From an uncultured Lachnospiraceae bacterium (GTDB taxonomy: Bacteria > Bacillota > Clostridia > Lachnospirales > Lachnospiraceae), in NCBI GenBank assembly GCA_947629865.1, contig CANRFJ010000011.1:32985-96984 (forward strand): a stretch of DNA of 64,000 nucleotides, read 5' to 3'. Made by a program: the position numbers and the translations under genes. Of the stretch, positions 26,293-36,279 are shown in pieces. The notes below the pieces were generated by a model that worked only from the letters and a program-made list of their open reading frames with translations, had not been told where the DNA came from and ran no database searches. The number at the start of each line of letters is the position of its first letter. The stretch's first letter is position 1.

Positions 26293-27573
26293 TCAGCGCT
26301 TTATAATTTCGTGACGGGCTGGGCCGTTGGATACCATTTTTACCGGAACCTCCAGTTCCTTTTCGACAAATTCGATATAACGGCGGCAGTTCTCCGGCAG
26401 TTCGTCATATTCCGTGATGCCGCGGATATCGCTCCTCCAGCCGGGGAGTATCTCATAGACCGGCTTCGCCTTTTTCAGGCTGGCAGTGGTCGGGAAATCC
26501 CTGGTCACTCTGCCGTCGATCTCATATCCCACGCACACCGGAATCTCGTCGAGGTAGCCCAGGACGTCGAGCACTGTCAGAGCCGCCTCCGTGGCGCCCT
26601 GCACGCGGCATCCGTACCGGCTGGCCACAGCGTCAAACCAGCCCATCCGGCGCGGGCGCCCTGTCGTAGCGCCGTACTCTCCGCCGTCGCCGCCGCGCCG
26701 CCGCAGTTCTTCCGCCTCGTCGCCAAATATCTCACTGACAAATTCACCGGCTCCCACGGCGCTTGAGTAGGCCTTTACCACGGCCACGATCCGCTTGATC
26801 TCATAGGGCGGCAGTCCGGCGCCGACTGCCCCGTATCCGGCCAGCGTGGACGAAGACGTCACCATAGGAAATATCCCGTGATCCGGATCCTTCAGTGAGC
26901 CGAGTTGTCCCTCCAGCAATATCCGCCTGCCCTGTTTTTGCGCCTCATATAAATAGGCGGACACGTCGCAGACATAGGGCTCTACCATCTTGCGGTATTC
27001 CCGCAGGGTATCCATCAGTTCATCTACCTTCAAGAGCGGTTTGTGATACAGGTGCTCAAGCAGTATGTTTTTCTGGACGCATACACTCTCCAGTTTTTCC
27101 CTGAGAAGTTCCTCGTCAAACAACTCGGATACCTGAATCCCCACCTTGGCAAATTTATCAGAAAAAAAAGGAGCTATACCGGATTTGGTCGAGCCAAAGG
27201 ATTTACCGGCCAGACGCTCCTCCTCATATTCGTCAAACAGGATATGGTATGGCATCACGATCTGGGCCCTGTCCGACACTTTCATCTTCGGCATCGGAAC
27301 CCCTCTCTCTACAATTCCGTTTATCTCGCGGAACAGATCCGGAATATTCAGCGCAACGCCATTTCCAATCACGCTGGTGGTATGGCGGTAGAAAACGCCA
27401 GACGGGAGAATGTGGAGGGCAAATTTGCCATATTCATTTACTATCGTATGTCCCGCATTACTGCCTCCCTGAAAACGGACGATAATATCGGACTCCTCAG
27501 CAAGCATATCCGTGAGTTTTCCCTTTCCCTCATCGCCCCAGTTGGCTCCTACAATCGCTGTTACCATAGCCAT
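26293..27573 (-). CDS. purA: Adenylosuccinate synthetase, divergent form
   Basis: 426 residues, normal length. GANWGDEGKGK (phosphate loop and catalytic Asp), NAGHTI (catalytic His) and ATTGRPRRMGWFDAV are kept. Several positions that are conserved in typical PurA differ: EGAQGTLLD reads EGQLGSLKD, STK.GIGPAY reads STKSGIAPFF, LTKLDVLD reads LTVLDVLG, and the GTP-site TGPDR block reads NGPARH. It should still make adenylosuccinate from IMP, Asp and GTP, but the divergence leaves room for an altered substrate or a paralogue role. It stands alone upstream of the SCIFF cassette. Confidence 0.88.
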   Translation of the reverse strand: MAMVTAIVGANWGDEGKGKLTDMLAEESDIIVRFQGGSNAGHTIVNEYGKFALHILPSGVFYRHTTSVIGNGVALNIPDLFREINGIVERGVPMPKMKVSDRAQIVMPYHILFDEYEEERLAGKSFGSTKSGIAPFFSDKFAKVGIQVSELFDEELLREKLESVCVQKNILLEHLYHKPLLKVDELMDTLREYRKMVEPYVCDVSAYLYEAQKQGRRILLEGQLGSLKDPDHGIFPMVTSSSTLAGYGAVGAGLPPYEIKRIVAVVKAYSSAVGAGEFVSEIFGDEAEELRRRGGDGGEYGATTGRPRRMGWFDAVASRYGCRVQGATEAALTVLDVLGYLDEIPVCVGYEIDGRVTRDFPTTASLKKAKPVYEILPGWRSDIRGITEYDELPENCRRYIEFVEKELEVPVKMVSNGPARHEIIKR

Positions 27574-27667
27574 TCCTCCTTGTCATCCCGACAGGCAGAT
27601 CGAGTCGTCGGGTAGAACTGTTATTTTACACACAAACACATACACTACCATTATACACGAAGGCCGG

Positions 27668-28633
27668 CTATTCTTCAAGATATTTTTGACAGAGGGCCAG
27701 TTTTTCCTCCGGCCAGTCTGTGGACGTGTGGATATTCAGTATGCTCTGCGTCTCATGAAGGGCGTTGTAATACCACATGGCCGCCTCTGCATAATCCTTC
27801 TGTGCCAAAAAGTATTCCCCCAGTTCATAGCACATCTCCGAGGAACCCTCGCTCAGCAGATCCTTCAGGGACATCTTCAGCAGAGTGTGGGCGTCTCCCC
27901 GCAGACGGGCAGCCCGACAGACGATGCAGGCGGCCTCCTTCACCTCGTCCAGGCTCCGCTCAGAATCCAGCGCCGTGCCGGTAAAAAATTCCTCCGCCTC
28001 CAGAAAATCCTCATCTTCTCCGGATATATACAATTCCATGGCATACATGTGATGAAGCCGTCCGGACAGGCGCAGCCCCTTTTTGATATGCTTCTGGAAG
28101 GTGGCGAAATCCCTCTTGCTGTGATTGCTCTCCGGACGGTGTTCAATGACAATGTCCGAGTCATATATGAGGGGATCCAGCCGCACCATCTCATGGACGG
28201 GTTCCGTCCATATAAATTTGCGCAGCCGCTTAAATAATTTGGGGCGGTATTCCTCGTCAAAATTGTAGGCGGTGCCAAAAGACAACTGATTGCCATATTT
28301 CATCTGCACAATGTCGATCTCCGGCAGAAGCGCCTCCTTTAATTCCCTGAACCTTCTCCGGTTTTCCTCGTTGAGCACCTCGTCGGCGTCGGCCGAATAA
28401 ATGTAGTCTTTTGTGGCCTTTTCAAAGGCAAAGTTTCTCGCCGCGCTGAAGTCGTCGATCCACTCGAAATCATAGATTTTATCCGTGTAGCGGGCGGCTA
28501 TTTCCTTCGTCCTGTCAGTGGAGCCCGTGTCCACAATGATAATCTCCTCCATCAGACCGGCAAGGCTGTCCAGGCACCGGGGCAGTATTTTTTCCTCATT
28601 CTTTACAATCATGCAGCAGCTTATCTCAATCAT
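27668..28633 (-). CDS. GT2-family glycosyltransferase with C-terminal helical repeats
   Basis: 321 residues. The N-terminal GT-A domain has the start CCMIVKNEEKILPRCLDSL, IIIVDTGSTDRTKEIA and the DXD-type YIYSADADEVL. The C-terminal 130 residues are helical and resemble TPR-like repeats (YELGEYFLAQKDYAEAAMWYYNAL). Such SunS/GT2-TPR proteins act on sugars or proteins; the acceptor is unknown. No signal or membrane segment, so cytosolic. It follows recJ by 27 bases on the same strand. Confidence 0.85.
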   Translation of the reverse strand: MIEISCCMIVKNEEKILPRCLDSLAGLMEEIIIVDTGSTDRTKEIAARYTDKIYDFEWIDDFSAARNFAFEKATKDYIYSADADEVLNEENRRRFRELKEALLPEIDIVQMKYGNQLSFGTAYNFDEEYRPKLFKRLRKFIWTEPVHEMVRLDPLIYDSDIVIEHRPESNHSKRDFATFQKHIKKGLRLSGRLHHMYAMELYISGEDEDFLEAEEFFTGTALDSERSLDEVKEAACIVCRAARLRGDAHTLLKMSLKDLLSEGSSEMCYELGEYFLAQKDYAEAAMWYYNALHETQSILNIHTSTDWPEEKLALCQKYLEE

Positions 28634-28660
28634 ATTGTCCGTTCCCTCCGTTCCGGCGCA

Positions 28661-30430
28661 TTATGCCTGTTTTTTATCGATCCGGCAAAAACCGACTATC
28701 TGTATCTGGACACTCCGCTCCCCCCTGTATTCATTGACCTGGGGATAATAGGTGAGCGCCACGTCCAGTTTGTTTTCCCGTCCCTCGTACATCCGCGCCA
28801 GTTCCTGCTCGCCCCACTCCTCCCGTACAAAGGCGTCAAACTCATCTGCCTGCCGGAAGCACATGGCGTCGCACTGACTTCCCTTACTATTCTCCACACG
28901 GAGTTTCAGCACATGTTTTTCCCGTCCCAGACGCCAGGCGCGCCGTATGCGGAAATGCTGTTCGGCAAATATCGGCCTAGGATTTCCCACCCCGAAGGGT
29001 TCCATCGCCGCCAGCTCCTCAACGAGCCGCTCCGTCGCAAACCCGATAGGCATCGGCGCGTCTATCCGGACGACGGGGCAAAAATCCGTCTCCGTCAATC
29101 CGGCGCTTCCGTTTAGACGGCGCTCCAGTTCCGGCAGATCCTTCTCCGCCAGAGTCATGCCAGCCGCCATCTTATGCCCGCCGAACCGCACCATCAGATC
29201 CCGACACTCCATCAGGCCGTTAAACATGTGATAGGCCTCGATGGAACGGCCGGAGCCCTTCACAAGACCGTCCCCGACGCGCGTAAATACAATGATTGGA
29301 TGATTGAATCTCTCCTTCACGCGCCCCGCGACGATCCCCACCAGGCTCTCGTGGATGTCCGGCAGAAGCAGCAAAAGCACCGGCGGAAGTTCTCCCCGCT
29401 CCCCCCGAATCTGCTCCACCTGGGAAAAAGCCCGCTCCGCTCCCTCCTCTGTCATCTGCTTGCGGGATTCGTTGATTTCCTTCAGATGCTCCGCTTTTTT
29501 CAGCGCCCGTTCCGGATCCGTCTCCATCAAGAGGGAAAAAGACTCCTCTACGGTAGCGATGCGGCCCGTCGCATTAAAGCAGGGCCCGATAATGAAGCCG
29601 ATATGTCCGGCATTTATCTGCCGTCCGGTCAGCCCCTGTACCTCCATCAGCGCGCGGAGACCGGTATTCTTTGTGCGGGCCAGCGCTTCCAGCCCATACT
29701 TCACCAGAAGCCGGTTTTCCCCCCGAAGTTCCATCACGTCCGCCACGGTCGCTATCGCCACATATTCCAGCAAATCCTCTTTTTCCTGCCGGGGAATCCC
29801 ACAGGCGTCATAGAGGGCGCAGATTAGCTTAAAGGCCACCCCCGCGCCGCACAGTCCGGAAAAGGGATAGGTTTCATCGATCCTCTTGATATCCAGAACA
29901 GCGTCCGCCGCCGGAAGCTCGTTCTGGATTTCGTGGTGGTCGGTGACAATCACCGTCATGCCTTTTTCCCTGGCGAGCGCAACCTGTGGTATCGCCGCAA
30001 TGCCGTTATCGCATGTAACCAGCACCGTCCTGCCGTCCGATACGGACTCCTCAATAATCCGCTCGTTGAGTCCATAGCCCTCCCGCACGCGGTCGGGGGT
30101 ATAGATACGGCTGTCGATCCCAAGGCGCCCGAAGCCCCGCCACAGAATGTAGGCGGAAAAAATCCCGTCGCAGTCAAAATCCGAGGCAATGGCGACTTTC
30201 TCCCCTCTCTCCCCCGCCCGGCAGAGAAGTTCCACCGCCCGTCCCATGTCCTTCATTTTCATGGGATCGTGCAGATCGTCCAGCGTCCCCCGCAGATATT
30301 CTTCCATCTGGGAGACTCCGGTGAGCCCCCGGTTAATCATACAGCGGACTACCAGGGGAGAGACGCCGAGTTTTTGCGAGAGGGCGTCAAAATCCCCCCT
30401 TTTTGTCTCAACAATCCATTTTTCCTGCAT
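28661..30430 (-). CDS. recJ: Single-stranded-DNA exonuclease RecJ
   Basis: 589 residues. DHH phosphoesterase motifs: IASDFDCDGIFSAY (DxD), TCDNGIAA and VTDHHEIQ, followed by LCGAGVAFKL. DHHA1 motif GSGRSIEAYHMF ... RFGGHKMAAGMTL. A C-terminal OB-fold follows. Length is near the E. coli enzyme. RecJ degrades 5' ends in recombination and repair. It lies in a leftward series with the LRR gene upstream and GT2 downstream. Confidence 0.93.
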   Translation of the reverse strand: MQEKWIVETKRGDFDALSQKLGVSPLVVRCMINRGLTGVSQMEEYLRGTLDDLHDPMKMKDMGRAVELLCRAGERGEKVAIASDFDCDGIFSAYILWRGFGRLGIDSRIYTPDRVREGYGLNERIIEESVSDGRTVLVTCDNGIAAIPQVALAREKGMTVIVTDHHEIQNELPAADAVLDIKRIDETYPFSGLCGAGVAFKLICALYDACGIPRQEKEDLLEYVAIATVADVMELRGENRLLVKYGLEALARTKNTGLRALMEVQGLTGRQINAGHIGFIIGPCFNATGRIATVEESFSLLMETDPERALKKAEHLKEINESRKQMTEEGAERAFSQVEQIRGERGELPPVLLLLLPDIHESLVGIVAGRVKERFNHPIIVFTRVGDGLVKGSGRSIEAYHMFNGLMECRDLMVRFGGHKMAAGMTLAEKDLPELERRLNGSAGLTETDFCPVVRIDAPMPIGFATERLVEELAAMEPFGVGNPRPIFAEQHFRIRRAWRLGREKHVLKLRVENSKGSQCDAMCFRQADEFDAFVREEWGEQELARMYEGRENKLDVALTYYPQVNEYRGERSVQIQIVGFCRIDKKQA

Positions 30431-30469
30431 GGCAATTCCTTTCCCGGCTGCCCCGACAGCGCCGCCACA

Positions 30470-32173
30470 TTATCCCTTGCATCTGTTGTATCCTACCTTC
30501 TTACCGGAATATCCATATCCCTTTACCTTTCCCTCAAAAGTGCAGTTTTCCAGCTCGCCAAAATAATCCCATTCACCTACAATCCCTCCGGTGAAATTGC
30601 CGCCTGTCACCTCTCCCTGCACATGCAGGTCTTTTATAGTCGCGCCCCAGCTTATGGAGCGGAACAGGCCCACTCGGTTCTCTGTAGGGCGATAAATATG
30701 GAGATTTGATATAGTATGTCCTCCGCCGTCAAACGTGCCGCCAAAGGAGGCGATCGGCTTGAAATTCGGGTACTGGCTCATATCCAGATCTGCTTTCAGA
30801 TGAATGGTAATATCCTCATGTTCTAATTCCTTCTCGCACAGTACAGACAGACCGGCCAGTTCGGCCGGAGTGGAAATGGAAAATTCGTCTTTGTCTTCGA
30901 AAAACCACCGGGTGTTTACAGGGCCGATATGCTGCGGAGGCTCCTCGAATTTTTTGCCCGGCAGTACATATAAATCAATCAGATAAGCGTCCTTTACCTT
31001 TTCTATCTGACGGTAGGGGAGGGATCCCTCATAAGCAAATATTTTCTTACAGGAATACACGCTGTCCTTGCCCTCCTCATTTTCCAGTTCCTCCAAATCC
31101 AGCGCCGGATTTTTGATAATCAGCCGGTCAGCCCGTAGATAACGGTTTCCATCATCTTCATCATAGAATGAAATGTCACCCAAATTCTCCGGAAGTATCA
31201 ATTCCTTTGCCGGGATAGAACCAATCTCGGCCGTTCGCAGGCTCTCCGGCAATACGAGTTCCCGCACTTTTGTATACAGAAAAGCCCGCTCCTCCAGAAT
31301 TTGAAGGTTTTCATTCAGAACCACCCGCTGCAGAAGTCTGCACCGGTCAAATGCCGAGCGGCCAATCCGCTTCAGCGAATGGGGCATTATAACCTTATGC
31401 AGATACCTCTGGCTATAAAAGGCCTCCGGTTTTATTTTCCTTATCCCCTCAGGAATAGTAAATTCAGGGCCGATCTTCCGTATCGGATACCGCAGGAGGG
31501 ATTTACCGTTTTTGGAATAGAGAACGCCGTCTGCCGATTTGTACTCCTCATTCCCCTCAGCAACCTCAAAGGCCGTGGCCGTTGACAAATCCAGAAGGGC
31601 GCTGACCGCTATCTTTTTGATTTCCTCCCCGATATATACAGGCCCGACGTGACCGGGCGCCACGGCCGCCAGTTTGGACTCTCCCTGATAGAGCATGGTC
31701 TTTTCTGCCCGAAACCTGGGATTTTCCTCCTCCACGGTAATGGATTTCAGATGAGGAAAAACGAAAAACGGATTCATATGATAACCATTTCTCATAACCT
31801 TGCCATTGATATTTGTCACAGTGGCAGACAAATGGATATGCCGCACCCTTTTACAGCGACGCAGTCTATTCTCACCCTCATTCATATTGATGTCCGTCAG
31901 TTTATGTACGCCGTCCACCGTCTGCGGCAGGATAATATGTCTGCGCTGTTTTTTTATCCCCACCAGCTGATAATGCTCCCTGTCAAAGCACTGACAGATC
32001 AGAACCGCTCCGTTGCGAGTTTTGACATATCGGATCCCCGGGCGGCGCACCCGGCCGCTTTTGGATACCCACACAAAAAAAATTATCAAAAGAAGCACCG
32101 CTACCGCGCCTGCGAGTATCCAGCCGTTTATCACCTCAGAGAGCCCGCGGATCAGTCTCACTATCCATTTCAT
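30470..32173 (-). CDS. Membrane-anchored BspA-like LRR protein with C-terminal GLUG motif
   Basis: About 567 residues from ATG 32173 (after GGAGGTAATT). One N-terminal transmembrane segment (about 15-36) leaves the rest probably outside. Treponema-type LRR_5 repeats run through the centre (EGIRKIKPEAFYSQRYLHKVIMPHSL, split by family spacing; LKRIGRSAFDRCRLLQRVVL). The end carries GLUG-type repeats: GTFDGGGHTISNLHIY, GLFRSISWGATIKDLHV, GGIVGEWDYFG. Such proteins bind surfaces or other proteins. It marks the left border of the AT-rich island. Confidence 0.85.
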   Translation of the reverse strand: MKWIVRLIRGLSEVINGWILAGAVAVLLLIIFFVWVSKSGRVRRPGIRYVKTRNGAVLICQCFDREHYQLVGIKKQRRHIILPQTVDGVHKLTDINMNEGENRLRRCKRVRHIHLSATVTNINGKVMRNGYHMNPFFVFPHLKSITVEEENPRFRAEKTMLYQGESKLAAVAPGHVGPVYIGEEIKKIAVSALLDLSTATAFEVAEGNEEYKSADGVLYSKNGKSLLRYPIRKIGPEFTIPEGIRKIKPEAFYSQRYLHKVIMPHSLKRIGRSAFDRCRLLQRVVLNENLQILEERAFLYTKVRELVLPESLRTAEIGSIPAKELILPENLGDISFYDEDDGNRYLRADRLIIKNPALDLEELENEEGKDSVYSCKKIFAYEGSLPYRQIEKVKDAYLIDLYVLPGKKFEEPPQHIGPVNTRWFFEDKDEFSISTPAELAGLSVLCEKELEHEDITIHLKADLDMSQYPNFKPIASFGGTFDGGGHTISNLHIYRPTENRVGLFRSISWGATIKDLHVQGEVTGGNFTGGIVGEWDYFGELENCTFEGKVKGYGYSGKKVGYNRCKG

Positions 32174-32641
32174 AATTACCTCCATCTCTACACCCCTGTA
32201 ATTGGTTGCTTTTCTTTTAGTATAGCGGATTTTATGGGAATTTTCCACCCCCCTCTGCGAAAAGGTTTTTGCCTTTTTCTTAGCTTTACTCCTGCCATTG
32301 CCAAGAATTACGACTATCGGCTAGATAACATTGAGTTTGTCAATGTATTCTTCAAACAGTTTTCTCTTTATCTGTGGTCTGTTTCCGTTCCACAGAATGC
32401 AAGGAGCATTTGCATTTTCGTCAATTACCTTGCGAAGCTTTGCCCTGCCTCTTCTCAACCTTAATTTTTTGATGGGATTTTTAGGTGAAAAATACCATGT
32501 ACGGGTGTTTTTTGCACTATCCAATTTAAAAACTAATCAAAAACTCTCATAAATACTCTATGATAGTATACTTGCGAAAATTTAGAATCACTTTAATACA
32601 TATGCCCCATCTCTTAGAAGACGAGGCATATATTTATACAT
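32174..32641. other. AT-rich intergenic junction at the island's left side
   Basis: The region passes from host-like composition to AT-rich sequence. A minus-strand 67-codon frame (32524-32321; contains KKLRLRRGRAKLRKVIDEN) has no ribosome binding site and no recognised family; it may be a gene remnant. An imperfect hairpin ATATGCC...GGCATAT (about 32600-32632) follows the protease gene and could be its terminator though U-poor. Confidence 0.35.
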
Positions 32642-35173
32642 TTACTTTTCATTATTCTCCTTTTTCTTAGATATTGCAGTAATTTCGGTCTTGACTACAG
32701 CTCTGTTCCTAATAGCAGTAATTATTTCGTTATATAAATTTACATTGTTTTCCGGAGTTTCTATTGATACCACCAACGAGTACCTCACTTTATTATTATA
32801 CTTTTTCTGGTTTGTTCGTAACTTCCACCATCCAGTAGTTGGATAAACCATAATATAATTACTTTGACTCAAATCTACCGCTGTTCCTTCCCATATATCA
32901 GAATGAATGGAACCCACATTTCTATTTTGAGGACCTATTAACCATCTGCCACTGTCATTTGATACAAGACTTTTTTCATCCTCATCACGCATAGCTTTGC
33001 TAATTCTTTTTTTGAACTCCTCTTTCGACTCTGTAGGATTATTTACATCAAACAAAAGTCCACAAGATGGGTATCTGTATTTATCCTTCCAACCAATTTG
33101 ACCTGGACCTGGTTCAATATAATAGGACAATGTCACTCGCATTTTCACCTTATTTTCACCCAAATTCTTTAATATATCAGTCGGCCAAGGAATATCATGC
33201 ATATGCATCTCATTGGAAGTAATACTTCCACCACTTTTCCTTATAAAAGGCTGTAACTTATCCTCTATAATCAAATTAACACTATTCTGTGCACTATATA
33301 CCGCCCGTTCTAAATCTGGAACACCATACCCACATACTCGAATTAAATTTCTATAATCATTCTTAGTAGGATTTGATGGAATAAATGTCTTTATCATCTC
33401 ATCAGTCCAAACAGCAGAATGTATCAATAAGGCTCTAATACTCTCCGGCCATAATTGTGGACAATTATGCTGAATATTTGCAAGCATCCAAGCCGCTTGT
33501 GCCGTAGCAGGACTTGTCATATTTGTTGCAATCAGGGATTTTCCTGTCATAAAATCTTTACAGGTTGTAATCATATCCAAATCCTCTAGCTCTGAATAAC
33601 CATTTAAGAAACTTTCGTTTGGATTATGTCCTAAATTTCCACCCTCAAATACTACTTCTGGTTTTATTGGCCATTTTGATTTTTCCCACATAATTGATGA
33701 AGATGTAAAAGGTGATACTCCACCTCGATTTGCTACAGGAGTATAATCAGAATATACACTTGTTTCTATTTGCGTCTTATCTGTATATGATCCTACTGTG
33801 ATTGCATTCCACGCCTGCCCAGGATTTTCTACTGAATGTAAACGAACTGCCGCCAGATAATCATCAGCATCTGCAATTTCTTCTACTTGGGTATTTCCTG
33901 CTGATATACACATAAGTCTCTTTCTGTCATCTACAAACCCCTCACCTGTTCCAACTAATAATGCATCTATTGATGCAGACCACGAGGATGGTATACCATT
34001 CCCTAAATCATTAGATTCTGGAGTTGTAATTGCCATACAAAATGTCCTATTTGCTTCTGGATTCTCTGTCTCTGCAATATATGCTGCCTGCTGAGTAATT
34101 GAACCATATAAGTCTTCATCATTATCATTAGAACTATTTAATATTTTAACAGATTCCAAATAGTGATATATTTCAACAACAGACATACTCTCTAACTTTT
34201 CCTGCAAGTCATAATATGTAGCAATACCAGCCATCTCCGTTCCATGACCTCTCCTATCATCAACCCCTTTAGATATATCCACTGTATGCATATTGGAATC
34301 ATCTAAAACAGATTTCAGAAGTGGATGTGCATTATTAACACCTGTATCTAATAGACATACTGTCGTGTTGCTACGCTCTGAAACATCCACTCTTCCTTTC
34401 AGCTCGTTTATCCATTCTCTTTGTTCCCGTACATCCATATCAGAATAGAAACTAACTGGTGTAATCATTTTCCTTATTTCTGCTAAATGCCCACTCGCTA
34501 ACATAAGCTGTTTCAAATTTTTCAGATTTGCTTTAATCAACACAATAACACGTTCTGGAAAAGTAATAGTTCTTTCTCTATGTTCTATCTCTAATGTATT
34601 GCATACCTCAAAAAATGTATTAACAACTTCCTCTGGCTGTTCATTTATCTCATAACGAAGCCATACTTCACACCAATCACTTATTTCACTTGGGATAGAC
34701 TCTTTTTTTCCCACCCATAATGATTCAATCATAGCTGTGTTAATTTTTTCTATCGTTGTCACTACATCAGAGCCTGTTGTTGTTTCCGCATACTTATTTA
34801 TCTTTTTCAAAAAGAAATCTTTCTTTTTAACCGGAACATATACTGTAGCTTTCGTTACTCCTTCTTCTTCACTTATATTTAATAAACGCACATGTTGACT
34901 GGTATTTTCCAAACTCTTAGTAACTAAATCGTACCCTTCCTGACCTTCTATCTGAAGATATACTCCATCCCGAACAGAAGTCGCAATCACGGTTCTAGCC
35001 TCATCCATTGCACGATTCCACGCATTTTCTAATTGCTTTTTTATGTATGATGCATGATTTTTTCTGCTAGTTCTTGGTGGAAAATTAGGCGTACCGCCAC
35101 CGCCATTTACGGGAATGTATGTCAGACTCTCGCCTTTTTCCTCAAGCAAAATATTTTGCAGATTTCTTTTCAT
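32642..35173 (-). CDS. ietS: Subtilisin-like serine protease of an IetAS-type module
   Basis: 843 residues. A long N-terminal region (about 1-265) precedes the S8 domain. The catalytic triad is in place: Asp276 (VCLLDTGVNNAHP), His310 (RRGHGTEMAGIA) and Ser554 (NMTSPATAQAAW), with oxyanion Asn427 (MCISAGNT). No signal peptide, so it acts inside the cell. Start ATG is 7 bases after the stop of an AAA ATPase gene, a tight two-gene operon. This pairing and domain order match IetS (first described with IetA on an Agrobacterium Ti plasmid as a maintenance module, later reported as anti-phage). Codon use is AT-rich, unlike the flanks. Confidence 0.82.
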   Translation of the reverse strand: MKRNLQNILLEEKGESLTYIPVNGGGGTPNFPPRTSRKNHASYIKKQLENAWNRAMDEARTVIATSVRDGVYLQIEGQEGYDLVTKSLENTSQHVRLLNISEEEGVTKATVYVPVKKKDFFLKKINKYAETTTGSDVVTTIEKINTAMIESLWVGKKESIPSEISDWCEVWLRYEINEQPEEVVNTFFEVCNTLEIEHRERTITFPERVIVLIKANLKNLKQLMLASGHLAEIRKMITPVSFYSDMDVREQREWINELKGRVDVSERSNTTVCLLDTGVNNAHPLLKSVLDDSNMHTVDISKGVDDRRGHGTEMAGIATYYDLQEKLESMSVVEIYHYLESVKILNSSNDNDEDLYGSITQQAAYIAETENPEANRTFCMAITTPESNDLGNGIPSSWSASIDALLVGTGEGFVDDRKRLMCISAGNTQVEEIADADDYLAAVRLHSVENPGQAWNAITVGSYTDKTQIETSVYSDYTPVANRGGVSPFTSSSIMWEKSKWPIKPEVVFEGGNLGHNPNESFLNGYSELEDLDMITTCKDFMTGKSLIATNMTSPATAQAAWMLANIQHNCPQLWPESIRALLIHSAVWTDEMIKTFIPSNPTKNDYRNLIRVCGYGVPDLERAVYSAQNSVNLIIEDKLQPFIRKSGGSITSNEMHMHDIPWPTDILKNLGENKVKMRVTLSYYIEPGPGQIGWKDKYRYPSCGLLFDVNNPTESKEEFKKRISKAMRDEDEKSLVSNDSGRWLIGPQNRNVGSIHSDIWEGTAVDLSQSNYIMVYPTTGWWKLRTNQKKYNNKVRYSLVVSIETPENNVNLYNEIITAIRNRAVVKTEITAISKKKENNEK

Positions 35174-35180
35174 TTACCTA

Positions 35181-36140
35181 TTAAGCCTCCTTAAAACGAT
35201 ACACTTCTTTCCTGTTTTTCAGTACTCTTATCATGATTTTTTTGTCTATCACTATTTCATCCATAATACAAACTTTCAGTGCTTCTTCACATGCCTTAGA
35301 AATATCAGAATGACTCAATCCTAAGGCCACCTCTATTACTTCTTTTTCATATATATCCTGTCCAGAATGCCCTTCCAACTTATTTTTCATAATCCTCAAT
35401 ATTTGATTTTCATCAGGCAGAGAATATTCTAATACATCATCAAACCTGCGAAATAATGCCTTATCTAAAATACCTGGATTATTTGTTGCAGCAATAATTA
35501 GACTGAATGAATCCTCATTTTCTAAATATTGAAGAAATGAATTTAAAATTCTCCTCATTTCTCCAACATCATTATCCATACCTCGATCAGAACCTATTGC
35601 ATCAAACTCATCAAACAAATATACTCCCGGAAAACTCTCAACATGGTCAAACACTTGCCTTAGCTTAACACTGGTCTCCCCCATATACTTGGTTACAAGT
35701 TTATCGATTTGAATAACATATAATGGTAAATTAACCTCATTTGCAATAACGGAAGCCGTCATAGTTTTTCCGGTTCCCGGTTCTCCAGTCAATAAAATTT
35801 TACTTCTATTCTTCAAACCATTTTTCCTTAAAAGTTCTTTCTTTCTAAACTCACTAATTATTCTAGATACTTTGCCTTCAAGAGATTCACTCAATACAAT
35901 ATCAAGCATATCCACATAATTTTCTCTTTGTTCTAAGGTGTCCAACTTTTTTTCAAATGGAGTTACCTTTCTCGTGGAATATTTTACATTTTGCACTAGA
36001 TTCTTGATATCCTTCGCACAACCCGTATGTCCAATCTTTGCCTCATGAGCTGCAATCTGAAGTGCTACTGTTTTAAATTTTTCACTATTATCATCAAAAT
36101 GAGCTCTTATCAAAGCTTTTAATTGTTCTGCTGTTGCCAT
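35181..36140 (-). CDS. ietA: AAA ATPase of an IetAS-type module
   Basis: 319 residues. Helical N-terminal part (1-105), then one AAA+ domain: Walker A GEPGTGKT (119-126), Walker B YLFDEFD (174-180), sensor Asn in ATNNPG (about 220), arginine-finger pair FRRFD (230-233), and a C-terminal helical lid. Lacks membrane segments. Ribosome site AGGAGG lies a few bases before the ATG. The protease gene follows at once. In the IetAS family the ATPase is thought to control or restrain the protease. It is the first gene of the module and has an AT-rich upstream region with a TATAAT near 36182. Confidence 0.82.
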   Translation of the reverse strand: MATAEQLKALIRAHFDDNSEKFKTVALQIAAHEAKIGHTGCAKDIKNLVQNVKYSTRKVTPFEKKLDTLEQRENYVDMLDIVLSESLEGKVSRIISEFRKKELLRKNGLKNRSKILLTGEPGTGKTMTASVIANEVNLPLYVIQIDKLVTKYMGETSVKLRQVFDHVESFPGVYLFDEFDAIGSDRGMDNDVGEMRRILNSFLQYLENEDSFSLIIAATNNPGILDKALFRRFDDVLEYSLPDENQILRIMKNKLEGHSGQDIYEKEVIEVALGLSHSDISKACEEALKVCIMDEIVIDKKIMIRVLKNRKEVYRFKEA

Positions 36141-36279
36141 ATCTGCCTCCTAATACAAATTCCAATCCGAATATCATTATTATTATAACATAGCCAGCCT
36201 AACTTATGTGATTTTTTTATTAATTCCATCTTCAGAACAACTTTGTCAATCGAAAACTCTTGGTTCAATAATAAACATA

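Noticed and set aside
32321..32524. 67-codon minus-strand frame in the island border
   Set aside because: No ribosome binding site and no recognised family; noted only as a possible remnant.
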